DNA of 64,000 bases, taken from Candidatus Dadabacteria bacterium (GTDB lineage Bacteria; Desulfobacterota_D; UBA1144; Nemesobacterales; Nemesobacteraceae). The DNA is taken from NCBI GenBank assembly GCA_022827275.1, contig JAJDTG010000005.1, positions 90,442 to 154,441 of the forward strand, read 5' to 3'. The notes below the pieces were generated by a model, which worked only from the letters and a program-made list of their open reading frames with translations, did not search any database and was not told where the DNA came from. Position 1 is the stretch's first letter. Each line of letters begins with the position of its first letter. This document shows positions 1-8,689 of the stretch, piece after piece. The position numbers and the translations under genes are program-made.

Positions 1-1
1 T

Positions 2-229
2 CTTGATATCTGGGAAACGCGGTATCTCCATGCGCTGGAAGGGGATGATCCTGTTTTTGAATGGGTTATGGGCAGCGGTCTGCGCCCGATCCTAAATGGT
101 CTGTCCGATACTGAGCGGAACCGGTTTTTAGAGGTATACAAGCAGCGGCTTCGGGATGCTTATCCGAGGGTTTCGGGGAACCGTACGCTGTATCCCTTTC
201 CTCGACTGTTCGTCATTGCGCTGGTCTGA
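2..229 (+). CDS. tam: Trans-aconitate 2-methyltransferase, C-terminal part
   Basis: This reading frame enters from the left edge and ends at TGA 227-229, giving the last 75 residues of a protein. The piece carries the Tam family C-terminal pattern: an IWET-Y segment, then GSGLRPIL, a RFLEVYKQRL helix and a closing FPRLFVIAL strand. Tam is a cytosolic SAM-dependent enzyme that methylates trans-aconitate, a damaged by-product of the aconitase reaction. The SAM-binding half lies outside the window, so the assignment rests on the C-terminal signature alone. Confidence 0.8.
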   Translation, partial: LDIWETRYLHALEGDDPVFEWVMGSGLRPILNGLSDTERNRFLEVYKQRLRDAYPRVSGNRTLYPFPRLFVIALV

Positions 230-296
230 GAGCGAGGCGAATCTGGAATCTTGCGTCAGTCGATTGCGGCGAAAACAGAGGGCTTCTGAAACCTTT

Positions 297-578
297 TTAC
301 TGTGATTCGGTTTCCGCGGTCTCTTCCTTGGCGGACTTTTTCTGGTACTTGCGGCGGAACTTCTCGACCCTGCCTTCTTTTTTAAAGTGCTTTTCCTTCC
401 CGGTATAGAAGGGGTGAGAGTCGCTTGAGATCTCCACGCTTATAAGCGGATACTCGTTTCCGTCTTCCCATTTGGTGGTTTCCTCCGATGTCCTGGTCGA
501 GCGGGTAAGGAACATATGCCCGGTGAACGAATCCTTGAAGACCACATAGTTATAATCTGGGTGAATGTCTTTTTTCAT
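297..578 (-). CDS. rpmE2: 50S ribosomal protein L31 type B
   Basis: This 93-residue protein starts [10 protein letters not shown] and contains [21 protein letters not shown] and [10 protein letters not shown], which are diagnostic of type B L31. It lacks the CxxC zinc ligands of type A L31, so it is the zinc-independent form. Type B L31 binds the large subunit near the central protuberance. The tail is lysine- and glutamate-rich and longer than in many homologues. The gene is convergent with tam and stands alone. In bacteria with both types, type B is induced under zinc limitation, but no Zur site was recognised here. Confidence 0.95.
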   Translation of the reverse strand: MKKDIHPDYNYVVFKDSFTGHMFLTRSTRTSEETTKWEDGNEYPLISVEISSDSHPFYTGKEKHFKKEGRVEKFRRKYQKKSAKEETAETESQ

Positions 579-990
579 CTTGTCTGTCCAGTGTTTTTTG
601 AGAAAGGAAATTCTATACGACTATAAGATTTTGTAAAGCGCGCCCCAAAACATTTCTCAGATCTTTCATACGAAGTGATTAATCGGCATACCAAATAGTT
701 CCCCAGATCATAAAAAGCTAAAGGAGAGAAAAAGAAAGTTGTTATAGCAACTGAAAATTCTGTGTAGCGGTAATAAACGTTTGTACTCGGGGCGAAAAAC
801 TACGGAGAAATATAATTAATAGCAGTCCTTCGTTTTGAACATAGGTGCGGGGATGAACTATCTTGAAAGAATTGTACGTGGTAGATTGTTGGTTTGTTAA
901 ACAATACTTCAGGGTATTTTTAGTACCTTTAAAAATTATTTAATAAACCCGGTTCTTGGCTTAGTTTAAAAAAATACATATATTGGTACT
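579..990. promoter_or_regulatory. Divergent intergenic region with an AbiE operator candidate
   Basis: This 412-bp AT-rich gap separates rpmE2 (leftward) from the abiE locus (rightward) and must carry both promoters. A perfect inverted pair, TAGTACC at 921-927 and GGTACTA at 985-991, brackets the likely abiE promoter, and its right arm overlaps the abiEi start codon. AbiEi antitoxins are known to repress their own promoter by binding inverted repeats, so this pair is a candidate operator. No coding frame was recognised. Confidence 0.45.
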
Positions 991-1776
991 ATGAATGCTG
1001 AAAGCAATTCCAAAATAAACCAACTTTTAAAGACTGTACCTAGAGAAGTTGTGCTGCTATCGTCATGGCTGTCAGAGCAGGGATACAGCACAGATCTTCA
1101 AAAACGCTATAGACGCAGTCATTGGTTTGATTCAATAGGAAGGGGGGCTATGGTTCGTGCCGGGGCCAGAGTTGATTATTTGGGAGCGCTCTATGCCCTG
1201 CAGAAGCAGCGAGGTTTAAGCGTTCACCCTGGTGGTAGAACTGCTTTGTCATTGCTTGGTAAATCCCATTATCTTGAGATGTCCCCCAAGCGGGCAGTAC
1301 TATTTGGTGATGCCGGAGAGAAGCTCCCTCTTTGGTTTAAAAGGTATGACTGGGAGCTAGAAGTTTATTACCGCGCATCTTCTTTTCTTCCCCCACGTCT
1401 GGGACTGACCAGCGTTGAACAGAAGACTTTTTCTGTCAATGTGTCCGGTGCTGCGCGAGCACTGATGGAATGCCTCTATCTTGCGCCAAGAAAACAGTCT
1501 TTACTGGAAGCGTTTGAGTTGATGGAAGGACTTAACAATTTAAGACCTGACCAAGTCCAAACATTGCTTGAGCAATGCAGCTCGGTGAAAGTGAAGAGGC
1601 TTTTTTTATATCTGGGTGAAAAAGCCGCACATAGCTGGTTTGATTTTCTGAATTTAGAAAAGATCGATTTGGGCAAAGGCAAGCGAAGTCTTCTGAATAA
1701 TGGTACTTACGTGCCGAAATATCAAATCACTGTTCCCAAGGAATTAGAAGCAAACAGTAATGAGACAAAACTATAG
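991..1776 (+). CDS. abiEi: AbiEi-type antitoxin (type IV toxin-antitoxin)
   Basis: This 261-residue protein resembles the AbiEi_3 family. The N-terminal ~95 residues form a winged-helix region (EVVLLSSWLSEQGYS to GGRTALSLLGKSHYL). The rest matches the conserved C-terminal domain, including SVNVSGAARALMECLYLAP and the closing GTYVPKYQITVP. AbiEi proteins antagonise an AbiEii nucleotidyltransferase toxin without direct binding and repress the operon. The stop overlaps the downstream toxin gene by 17 nt, as is typical of abiE. No Shine-Dalgarno is evident before ATG 991. The partner toxin has lost its catalytic core, so this antitoxin may be an orphan. Confidence 0.85.
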   Translation: MNAESNSKINQLLKTVPREVVLLSSWLSEQGYSTDLQKRYRRSHWFDSIGRGAMVRAGARVDYLGALYALQKQRGLSVHPGGRTALSLLGKSHYLEMSPKRAVLFGDAGEKLPLWFKRYDWELEVYYRASSFLPPRLGLTSVEQKTFSVNVSGAARALMECLYLAPRKQSLLEAFELMEGLNNLRPDQVQTLLEQCSSVKVKRLFLYLGEKAAHSWFDFLNLEKIDLGKGKRSLLNNGTYVPKYQITVPKELEANSNETKL

Positions 1777-2137
1777 AAAACAGGCGGAACTTTTGCTTGA
1801 AATTTTGCCCGAGGTTGCAAAGCTATCCTGCTTTGCACTCCATGGTGGTACGGCAATTAATTTTTTCGTGCGAGATATGCCGCGTGAACCTTTTCCCTAT
1901 GAAGAATACGAGGAAGCTAGAAATAAACCAGTTAGCATGATCAATAAGTCTCTTACTGACGAAGACAGGGATTTTCTTCTAAGTTTTGACAATGCTGAAC
2001 CCGATTGGAGTCTTTACAGTTTTGAACAGTTTCCCGCGGTACGGTGGAAACTTCAGAATTTGAGGGAACTACGAGATACAAACCCTAAGAAGCACAGAAA
2101 GCAACATGAACTGCTGGAAAGGGTCTTATCTGGATAG
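1760..2137 (+). pseudogene. abiEii: AbiEii-type toxin with internal deletion
   Basis: The 125-residue frame joins the two ends of an AbiEii nucleotidyltransferase. Residues 1-42 hold the N-terminal signature (FALHGGTAINFFVRDMPR). Residues ~43-125 match the C-terminal region (FPYEEYEEAR, LTDEDRDFLLSF, EPDWSLYSF, ending in RKQHELLERVL). Intact family members are about 300 residues. The segment that should follow DMPR, containing the catalytic VDIDL-type metal site, is absent, so the missing ~170 residues were lost without breaking the frame. The product should be inactive as a nucleotidyltransferase. It is translationally coupled to abiEi. Confidence 0.8.
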
Positions 2138-2198
2138 GTTAAATTTTAGGTTTCCGTGAGTTTGTCCGGTTATCAGTAGAAAGTCTCTTTCCTAATTG

Positions 2199-3233
2199 CT
2201 AAGTTCGGCTAAGAATTTCGGCCGCCTTTTTCGCAAAATAGGTGATTACCATATCAGCCCCGGCCCTTTTTATGCTAAGAAGGCTTTCAAGGATGATTTT
2301 TTCCTCATCAAGCCACCCCGATTGCGCGGCCGCCTTTATCATGAGGTATTCTCCGCTTACCTGGTAAGCGGCAAGCGGAAGATCGGTGTTTTCCCTAAAC
2401 AGCGATACGAGGTCAAGGTAATACCCCGCGGGTTTCACCATTACCATGTCCGCGCCTTCCTCTTCGTCCAAAATGAGCTCTCTCAGGGCTTCCGTTGAGT
2501 TTGCGGGGTCCATCTGGTAGGTCATCTTGTCCCCGCCTCTCGGCGCTGAGTCAAGCGCTCCGCGAAACGGTCCGTAAAAAGAAGAGGCGTACTTTGCCGT
2601 GTACGACATTATCGAAACGCTCGTATAACCCTCTTCGTCGAGAGTCTCCCTGATCGCTCCGACCCGCCCATCCATCATGTCGCTCGGAGCTACTATGTCG
2701 ACTCCCGCGGTGCCATGGCAGAGTGCCTGTTTGCAGAGCACCTCGACCGTTACGTCGTTAAGTATTTCCCCTGACGGGGAAACCACGCCGTCGTGCCCGT
2801 CGCTTGAGTACGGATCAAGGGCGATATCCGTTATGACGGCGACTTCCGGAACCTCTTTTTTAATGGCGGCTATGGCTCTTGGCACAAGACCCCTCGGGTT
2901 ATAGCACTCCTCGGCGAAGGGGGATTTAAGACCGTCTTCGATTGCCGGGAAAATCATTACCGCCCCGACGCCCAGACTGTGGGACTGCCTCACTTCCTCC
3001 ACAAGACCCGGGACGCTCCACCTTTTGCATCCGGGCATCGATTCTATTTCCTCGTCGCCGTTTTTATCGTGGATAAAAAGCGGGTACACGAGGTCTCCCG
3101 ACAGAAGCGAAGTTTCCCGCACGAGGTTTCTTACGGAAGGGGATTTGCGGTTTCTTCTCGGTCTTGCGGAGAGGTCAAGGGACGGGATGTCTCTCTCCGG
3201 CGTTTTTATTTTAGGTTTTCTTCTGGTGCTCAT
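2199..3233 (-). CDS. hemB: Delta-aminolevulinic acid dehydratase (porphobilinogen synthase)
   Basis: This 344-residue cytosolic enzyme condenses two 5-aminolevulinate molecules into porphobilinogen, an early step of haem synthesis. The active-site lysines are seen as K214 (SYTAKYAS) and K267 (MVMVKPAGYYLD). The metal-binding loop reads ALDPYSSDGHDG around residue 138, the Asp-rich magnesium type, not the Cys-rich zinc type. The basic N-terminal tail (MSTRRKPKIK) precedes the conserved RPRRNRKSPSVRNLVRET. Length is normal for the family. The gene is monocistronic, with no recognisable terminator behind it. Confidence 0.97.
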   Translation of the reverse strand: MSTRRKPKIKTPERDIPSLDLSARPRRNRKSPSVRNLVRETSLLSGDLVYPLFIHDKNGDEEIESMPGCKRWSVPGLVEEVRQSHSLGVGAVMIFPAIEDGLKSPFAEECYNPRGLVPRAIAAIKKEVPEVAVITDIALDPYSSDGHDGVVSPSGEILNDVTVEVLCKQALCHGTAGVDIVAPSDMMDGRVGAIRETLDEEGYTSVSIMSYTAKYASSFYGPFRGALDSAPRGGDKMTYQMDPANSTEALRELILDEEEGADMVMVKPAGYYLDLVSLFRENTDLPLAAYQVSGEYLMIKAAAQSGWLDEEKIILESLLSIKRAGADMVITYFAKKAAEILSRT

Positions 3234-3535
3234 GGCTTTTGCGGTCCTGGTTTTACAAGCATGGGAGGAAAAGCGCTTTTACACAGCACGAAACCCCCGG
3301 AAAACAATTTACTGCTTGAACTTTAAACTACACTGCTCATTCGGAAATCTTCTTTGAGCAGGAGTTTAACACAGGGACGGGCAAGGAACAATGATTTCGC
3401 GGTGAGGGTGGAGTTCGAGCGAAGAAGTCATTTGTCTTGGCCTGTCCCCAATCTGGAAAAACCCGAAGATAAGAAAACGCTCGACGCGCAAGCCGAAAAA
3501 CTTTTACCGCTTATTTCCGGGCAAGCGGGAAACTC
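3234..3535. other. Intergenic region
   Basis: This 302-bp stretch separates hemB from the FN3/LRR gene. Both genes are on the minus strand, so it should hold the hemB promoter and the end of the upstream transcript. No credible gene, repeat or clear hairpin terminator was seen. Confidence 0.4.
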
Positions 3536-4972
3536 TCAGGCCCTTGCTTTCTTTCTCCCAAGCACCGCAAAGACAACAAGAGTCAGGAGAAACAAGCTGA
3601 ATGGGGAAGAACCTTCGGGGCTTAAGGCGCAGCCTCCAGAACTTGTCGTTATCATTATCTCCCTGAGTTCTTTAAATTGAGAACGGATACTTTCCGGAAT
3701 CTCTCCGGGGAGATCAAGCTCTGTCACTCTTCCATCATCATCCGTCGTGACTCCCTCGTGCCAGTCCTCGAAGTCAAAAGGGTCTTCATAGTCTTCAAAC
3801 CACTCGGGGTTAAGATTAAGCATTTCCGCTATGTCTCTTAACGCCGCTCTCTCAACGGCCAGTACAAGTTCCTCCGGCACATCTCCCGAAAGATCTTCGT
3901 TGTCCCAGAGGGCAAGTTCCTTAAGTTCCGTGTTTTCATTAAGACACAGAAGTTCTTCTGTCGGCATATCTCCCGAGAGATTGTTATCCGAAAGACGAAG
4001 GGATATAACCTCTCCGTCTTCATCGGTTCCTACTCCGAACCACTGATCGAGAGGTTCTTCCGAGTTCCAGTTTTCATTCACATGCCACGCATCTCCCCCC
4101 GTGGCTTCGTAGAACCTCTCAAGGTATTCCCTGTCGCTTTCTCCGCAGCGGGCAGGGGTGTCAGAATCCGGGGTGGGGTCGGAGGGTCCTGCGGGCGGAG
4201 GAGCGCCACCGTCGGGTGAAGGACCACCGCCAGTGGGTGGAACGCTTCCCGTAGGGGGAGCAGGCGTGTTTGTGGGCGGAGGCTGAGGCGGCACGGGGTC
4301 AGTGGTGGTCTGCTCCGAGAACGTCCAGGGGCATTGCGCCGTGACTCTGGTGTTGTCCTTGAGTCTGAATTCAAATCCCTTGAAACCGGGGTAGGCATTG
4401 CGCATCTGGGCAAACGTATTCTCGCGAGATATATAGATGGAGGAGCCAGATGTTCTGATTGGGATCGCCGCCAGCCATTGCCCTGAGGTACTGTTGATAA
4501 TCCAGCGATGCTGTGTTTCGTTCTCCGAAGCCGGGGCGGGCATAAGCACAAGAGCATACGTTGGCCCCACGGAGGTGTCGGTGACCTCAGACCCGCATGG
4601 CGGGTCGGCGTCGACGCTCAGGGTGTAGGGCGGCGCCTCCGGCGTGCCAGTCGTGGACACCCAATTGAATGCGGGCTGCGTATCGATGTTATGCGCGATC
4701 ACTCCGACCTCATAGATCGTGCCGCCGTCCAAACTCCCTATTTCATAAGTTGTTCGAAGACTAAGTTCACCTGTGCTCTGCCATGTGCCCGCCCCCTGCT
4801 TCCTCCAACGAACGAAAGTGCGATGCGACGACGCCATGGCACTAGAGGGGTTCGTCCAGGATACCGTGAGCTTATTGACGCCCGGAGTTGCGACCAGATT
4901 GGTCACCGGGTCCGCCTGCTGCGCCTGCGCGACGGCTAACAGGAACAGCGCGCTGAGAAGCGCGGCCAGCAC
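3536..4972 (-). CDS. Secreted FN3/leucine-rich-repeat protein with Cys-containing C-terminal sorting signal
   Basis: This 478-residue exported protein begins with a signal peptide (cleavage near AQAQQ). A fibronectin type III-like domain follows at ~20-112, then a beta-rich region of unknown type at ~115-220, a Pro/Thr/Gly linker at ~225-275, and a plant-type leucine-rich repeat region from ~285 (WFGVGTDEDG, LRLSDNNLSGDMP). The end is tripartite: SSGGCALSPEG, a hydrophobic segment (FSLFLLTLVVFAVL) and GRKKARA. That resembles Cys-containing CTERM sorting signals of the JDVT/MYXO type. The protein is probably surface-anchored. No function is assigned. Confidence 0.75.
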   Translation of the reverse strand: MLAALLSALFLLAVAQAQQADPVTNLVATPGVNKLTVSWTNPSSAMASSHRTFVRWRKQGAGTWQSTGELSLRTTYEIGSLDGGTIYEVGVIAHNIDTQPAFNWVSTTGTPEAPPYTLSVDADPPCGSEVTDTSVGPTYALVLMPAPASENETQHRWIINSTSGQWLAAIPIRTSGSSIYISRENTFAQMRNAYPGFKGFEFRLKDNTRVTAQCPWTFSEQTTTDPVPPQPPPTNTPAPPTGSVPPTGGGPSPDGGAPPPAGPSDPTPDSDTPARCGESDREYLERFYEATGGDAWHVNENWNSEEPLDQWFGVGTDEDGEVISLRLSDNNLSGDMPTEELLCLNENTELKELALWDNEDLSGDVPEELVLAVERAALRDIAEMLNLNPEWFEDYEDPFDFEDWHEGVTTDDDGRVTELDLPGEIPESIRSQFKELREIMITTSSGGCALSPEGSSPFSLFLLTLVVFAVLGRKKARA

Positions 4973-5221
4973 AAGGGAAACGAATGTTCCCTGATTATGT
5001 ATTACGGAATCAAATCTCTGAGGGGGGAGGCGCTCTTTAAAGCTAAACGGGCGATAAAAGGCCCGGGAGAAACAAAAGGGAATATTCTCGGCCGGTGCTT
5101 TGAGGATAGGGACGGTGGAGAGGACTCTGCTCAGGTTTTTTCGGGATTCCGGTTTCGAAGGCCTTTTAAATGCGGCACTTGGGGTCTATAATGATTTGCC
5201 AAAAACACTGAGGAGAAATCC

Positions 5222-5972
5222 ATGAACAGCAAAAAGACTCAAGATGCTTCCACTGCCACTTATGCCATGCGATACAGCGACGATTTTCAGAAACTGCTAA
5301 GGCGCCGCAACGCGCAGACCAGCGCCGCGCACCTGCTCCCGCACCTTGAGCCGGGCATGCGCGTTCTTGATTTCGGGTGCGGTCCCGGAACGATTCGAGA
5401 TCGCACGGGTCGCTGCGGAGGCCGGCGGACACCGAAACGCGGCATTCAAGACCGCTGACGTGGCGGATCTGCCCTTTGATGCTAACTCGTTTGACGTCGC
5501 GCACTGCCACGCCGTGCTCATGCATGCCCCGGACACGGTGGCCGTTCTGGCGGAGGTGCGTCGGGTCCTGAAGCCCGGCGGTATCATCTCAAGCCGGGAG
5601 ATGTTTGTTGACTCTTCGTTTTTGGAGCCTTCAATGAGAGACGGATGGGAAACGTTTGCGAAGCTTATCGAGGCCAATGGGGGCCACCCTCAGATCGGCA
5701 GGGAGCTCAAGCGGCTGTTTATCGAGGCCGGTTTCCGGGATGTAAGCGCAAGCGTTTCATTTGAGCCTTTCTGCACGGACGAAGACATTGAATTTCTTCA
5801 CGAGTTCATTATCGGCTGGTTTCTCGCTCCGGCTACAGTTTCGGCGGCCACAAAATACGGGATTGCCACCCGGGAACAGTTCGATGGCTGGCACCGGGAG
5901 CTTGATGAGTGGAAGGACACCCCCGGAGCGCTTGCGGCTTTTGCCTGGGGGGAGACAATAGGGCGCAAATAG
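5222..5972 (+). pseudogene. SAM-dependent methyltransferase (UbiE/Methyltransf_11 type) broken by deletion
   Basis: A strong Shine-Dalgarno (gaggag) precedes ATG 5222, and the first frame (5222-5458) reads through motif I (RVLDFGCGPGT). It then falls out of frame. The remainder continues in another frame to 5972 (EIARVAAEAGGH, DLPFDANSFDVAHCHAVLMH, EVRRVLKPGGIISSRE). Compared with the family, about 20 residues after GPGT, holding the second SAM-binding strand and its acidic ribose-binding residue, are missing at the junction near 5390-5400. The deletion is not a multiple of three. The gene is therefore judged inactive. The C-terminal part is otherwise well conserved, which suggests recent loss. 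Confidence 0.75.
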
Positions 5973-6092
5973 GGTTGCCTCTGGGGCTTAACCCAAGACC
6001 TGACCCCATGTCTTTCTTCCGAGCCCTCCGCGATAAGTTCTCTGTCCTGGGATATTTATCGTATAAAAAAACGGTTCTCGGGCCGCATGCAC

Positions 6093-6170
6093 TTGTCAAG
6101 GGAGCAATCAGTCTTATTTTTACTAATGTGAAAAAGGTTTTTCCAAGCGGAATTTGCCGCTTAATGGAGG
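6093..6170 (+). promoter_or_regulatory. Candidate htpG promoter, leader hairpin and RBS
   Basis: A sigma70-like pair, TTGTCA (6093-6098) and TATTTT (6115-6120) with 16-nt spacing, lies ahead of htpG. The leader contains a 6-bp hairpin (AAGCGG 6145-6150, CCGCTT 6157-6162) immediately upstream of the TGGAGG ribosome-binding site at 6165-6170. These are pattern matches only. No CIRCE or sigma32-specific element was recognised. Confidence 0.3.
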
Positions 6171-6175
6171 TTTAG

Positions 6176-8026
6176 ATGACCAGGGAGAAAACTGAAAAAC
6201 ACGAGTTCCAGGCCGAAGTGCGAAGGCTGATGGATATCGTGATCAATTCCCTCTATACGGACAAGGAGATATTCATCAGGGAGCTGGTCTCAAACGCTTC
6301 TGACGCGCTTGAGAAACTGAGGTACATACAGCTTACCGATAAGGAGATATACGACGAGGCTCTCCCGCTTGAAATCGAGATATCCACCTCAAGCGAGGAC
6401 AATACGATCACCTTTACCGACTACGGCATCGGAATGAGCAGAAAGGACCTCGTTGAGAACCTGGGAACTATAGCCCGCTCGGGCTCAAGGAGCTTTCTTG
6501 ACGCGATAGAGAAAAGCGGGACCGAAGGGGGGGACCTGATCGGGCAGTTCGGGGTGGGCTTTTACAGCTCCTTTATGGTTGCCGACTCGGTTGAGGTAAC
6601 GACCCGAGGCTACAGGAAGAATTCAGAGCACCTCGTCTGGCGAAGCGGCGGGGACGGGGTGTTCGAGATTACCAAGGGAAAGGGGCACAGAAGGGGCACT
6701 AAGGTCGTCGTGTCTCTCAGGGAAGATGCCAGGGAGTACTCAGACCCTGACGTGATAAGGGACATCCTTAGAAAATACTCCGCGTTTGTTCCCTTCCCCC
6801 TTAAGCTGAACGGCGAGCAGATAAACACCACGGAAGCCGTCTGGCTTCGCAGCAGAAGCGAGATTACGGACCAGGAGTACGGCGGCTTCTACAGGTTCCA
6901 GACAAACTCCTTTGACGAACCCAGATACAGGCTTCATTTCTCCTCGGAAGCCCCGATTGACATGAACGTGCTTCTGTTCGTCCCGGAGGACAACATGGAG
7001 CGCCTGGGATTCGGGAGAATGGACCCCGGAGTGAGCCTTTACTCAAGGCGAGTTCTTATAGACGCCTCCCCCAAGAACCTTCTTCCCGAATGGGCGAGGT
7101 TCCTTAAGGGCGTGGTCGACAGCGCCGACATCCCCCTTAACATCTCGAGGGAGACCATGCAGGACAGCTCCCTTGTGAGGAAGCTTAATTCCGCCATCAC
7201 CAGAAGGTTCATAAGATTCCTTGAGCAGAGCTCGACTGACGACCCGAAAAGTTACGGCGATTTCTACGGCAAGTTCGGTTTTTTCATAAAAGAGGGAGTG
7301 GCCTCGGATTTTGAGCACAAGGAGCAGCTTCGGGGGCTGCTTCGCTTCGAGTCCTCGCGCAGGGGGGAAGGGGAACTGGTTTCCTTTGAGGATTACCTCT
7401 CGGGGATGCGTGAAGGCCAGGAGGAGATCTATTACCTGTTCGGTTCCGCAAGGGACGCGCTTGAGAACGGACCCCACATGGAGTTTTTCCGCTCAGAGGA
7501 CGTCGAGGTTCTTTTCATATACGAGCCGATTGACGAATTCGTGATGTCGACTCTCGGGGAGTATGAGGAAAAAAAGATTGTTTCCGCCGACAGCGTTGAC
7601 GTAGGAGTTGCGCACAAGGATGCGGAGAGTTCCCCTGAGGGTCCCTCCGAGGAGGAAAAATCGCTTTGCGGCTGGATGAAGGAAGTGCTTGGCGATAGGG
7701 TCGGGGACGTGCGCATGAGCCGGAGGCTGGTTGAGAGTCCCGCCGCCGCGTTTAACTCAGATTCCGCCATGACCCAGGGGATGAAGAGGATTATGAGGAA
7801 CATAAGCGCGGGCGGTGATTTGCGTTCCGTTGTCCGCCTTGAGATAAACGGCAATCACGCGCTTATAAAGAACCTTGCTTCCATGAGAGAAAAAGACACG
7901 GAATTCGCCGCGATCATAGTTGAGCAGCTCTTTGATAACGCGCTTTTGGCCGCCGGGTACATGGAGAATCCCGGAAGCATGGTCGGAAGAATAAACAGGC
8001 TGCTTGAGCGGCTGAGTTCCGGGTGA
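6176..8026 (+). CDS. htpG: Molecular chaperone HtpG (Hsp90 family)
   Basis: This 616-residue cytosolic ATP-dependent chaperone has the GHKL nucleotide-binding fold at the N-terminus: ELVSNASDALEKLRY (36-50), the DxGxG motif DYGIGM (82-87) and GQFGVGFYSSF (from 123). The middle domain carries PLNISRETMQ, the conserved catalytic-loop region. The C-terminal dimerisation domain follows (ALIKNLASM to GRINRLLERL). Length is normal. acpH begins 9 nt after the stop, so the two are probably cotranscribed. Confidence 0.97.
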   Translation: MTREKTEKHEFQAEVRRLMDIVINSLYTDKEIFIRELVSNASDALEKLRYIQLTDKEIYDEALPLEIEISTSSEDNTITFTDYGIGMSRKDLVENLGTIARSGSRSFLDAIEKSGTEGGDLIGQFGVGFYSSFMVADSVEVTTRGYRKNSEHLVWRSGGDGVFEITKGKGHRRGTKVVVSLREDAREYSDPDVIRDILRKYSAFVPFPLKLNGEQINTTEAVWLRSRSEITDQEYGGFYRFQTNSFDEPRYRLHFSSEAPIDMNVLLFVPEDNMERLGFGRMDPGVSLYSRRVLIDASPKNLLPEWARFLKGVVDSADIPLNISRETMQDSSLVRKLNSAITRRFIRFLEQSSTDDPKSYGDFYGKFGFFIKEGVASDFEHKEQLRGLLRFESSRRGEGELVSFEDYLSGMREGQEEIYYLFGSARDALENGPHMEFFRSEDVEVLFIYEPIDEFVMSTLGEYEEKKIVSADSVDVGVAHKDAESSPEGPSEEEKSLCGWMKEVLGDRVGDVRMSRRLVESPAAAFNSDSAMTQGMKRIMRNISAGGDLRSVVRLEINGNHALIKNLASMREKDTEFAAIIVEQLFDNALLAAGYMENPGSMVGRINRLLERLSSG

Positions 8027-8035
8027 TGCCCGCAG

Positions 8036-8635
8036 ATGAACTACCTTGCCCATATCCGCCTTGCCGGGGATGACCCGGAGTGCCTTGTAGGAAATTTCCT
8101 GGGCGATTTCGTGAAGGGCCGCCTCACCGAGGACCGCTATTCCCCGGGCATAAGACGCGGGATAATGATGCACCGCAGGATTGACGCCTGGACGGATTCT
8201 CATGAGATAACGAGGGAATGCGCCCGGCTTATAAGTCCGGAGCGCAGGCGCTGGAGCAGGGTTATTATTGACATCTTCTATGACCACCTGCTTGCCGTTA
8301 ACTGGGAGAGGTATTCTGATGAGAGCCTAAGGGACTTTCTTGACAGGTCGTACGCTGTAATCCTCGGGGCGGCGGATATCTTCCCCGGGGATGCGGCGGC
8401 CAGGATAAACACCATCATCAAGGACGGCTGGATAGAGAAGTACCGGAGCATTTCCGGGCTCAGCGTCGTATTCCAGGGGATGTCGATAAGAGTAAGGAGA
8501 GAAAATCCTCTTCCCGGGTCCGAGCGGGAACTCGTGGCGCACTACGACGAGATGAACGAGCATTTCAACCGGTTTTTCCCGGAAATTCTCGAATACGCGA
8601 AACATCTTCGGAAAGCGGACGAGATTCAGTCCTGA
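8036..8635 (+). CDS. acpH: Acyl carrier protein phosphodiesterase
   Basis: This 199-residue protein matches the AcpH/YajB family. It starts MNYLAHIRLA and has GNFLGDFVKGRL, MMHRRIDAWTDSH and SPERRRWSRVIIDIFYDHLLA. The conserved Asp and His residues form the metal site of an HD-like all-alpha hydrolase. AcpH removes the 4'-phosphopantetheine arm from holo-acyl carrier protein and so affects fatty acid synthesis capacity. It follows htpG by 9 nt. The downstream neighbour is convergent, with 54 bp between them. Confidence 0.9.
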   Translation: MNYLAHIRLAGDDPECLVGNFLGDFVKGRLTEDRYSPGIRRGIMMHRRIDAWTDSHEITRECARLISPERRRWSRVIIDIFYDHLLAVNWERYSDESLRDFLDRSYAVILGAADIFPGDAAARINTIIKDGWIEKYRSISGLSVVFQGMSIRVRRENPLPGSERELVAHYDEMNEHFNRFFPEILEYAKHLRKADEIQS

Positions 8636-8689
8636 TCGACCTCGAGCTCTTTCGCCGGATCCCGCTTCCGTCGAAAGTTATCCGGGAAC

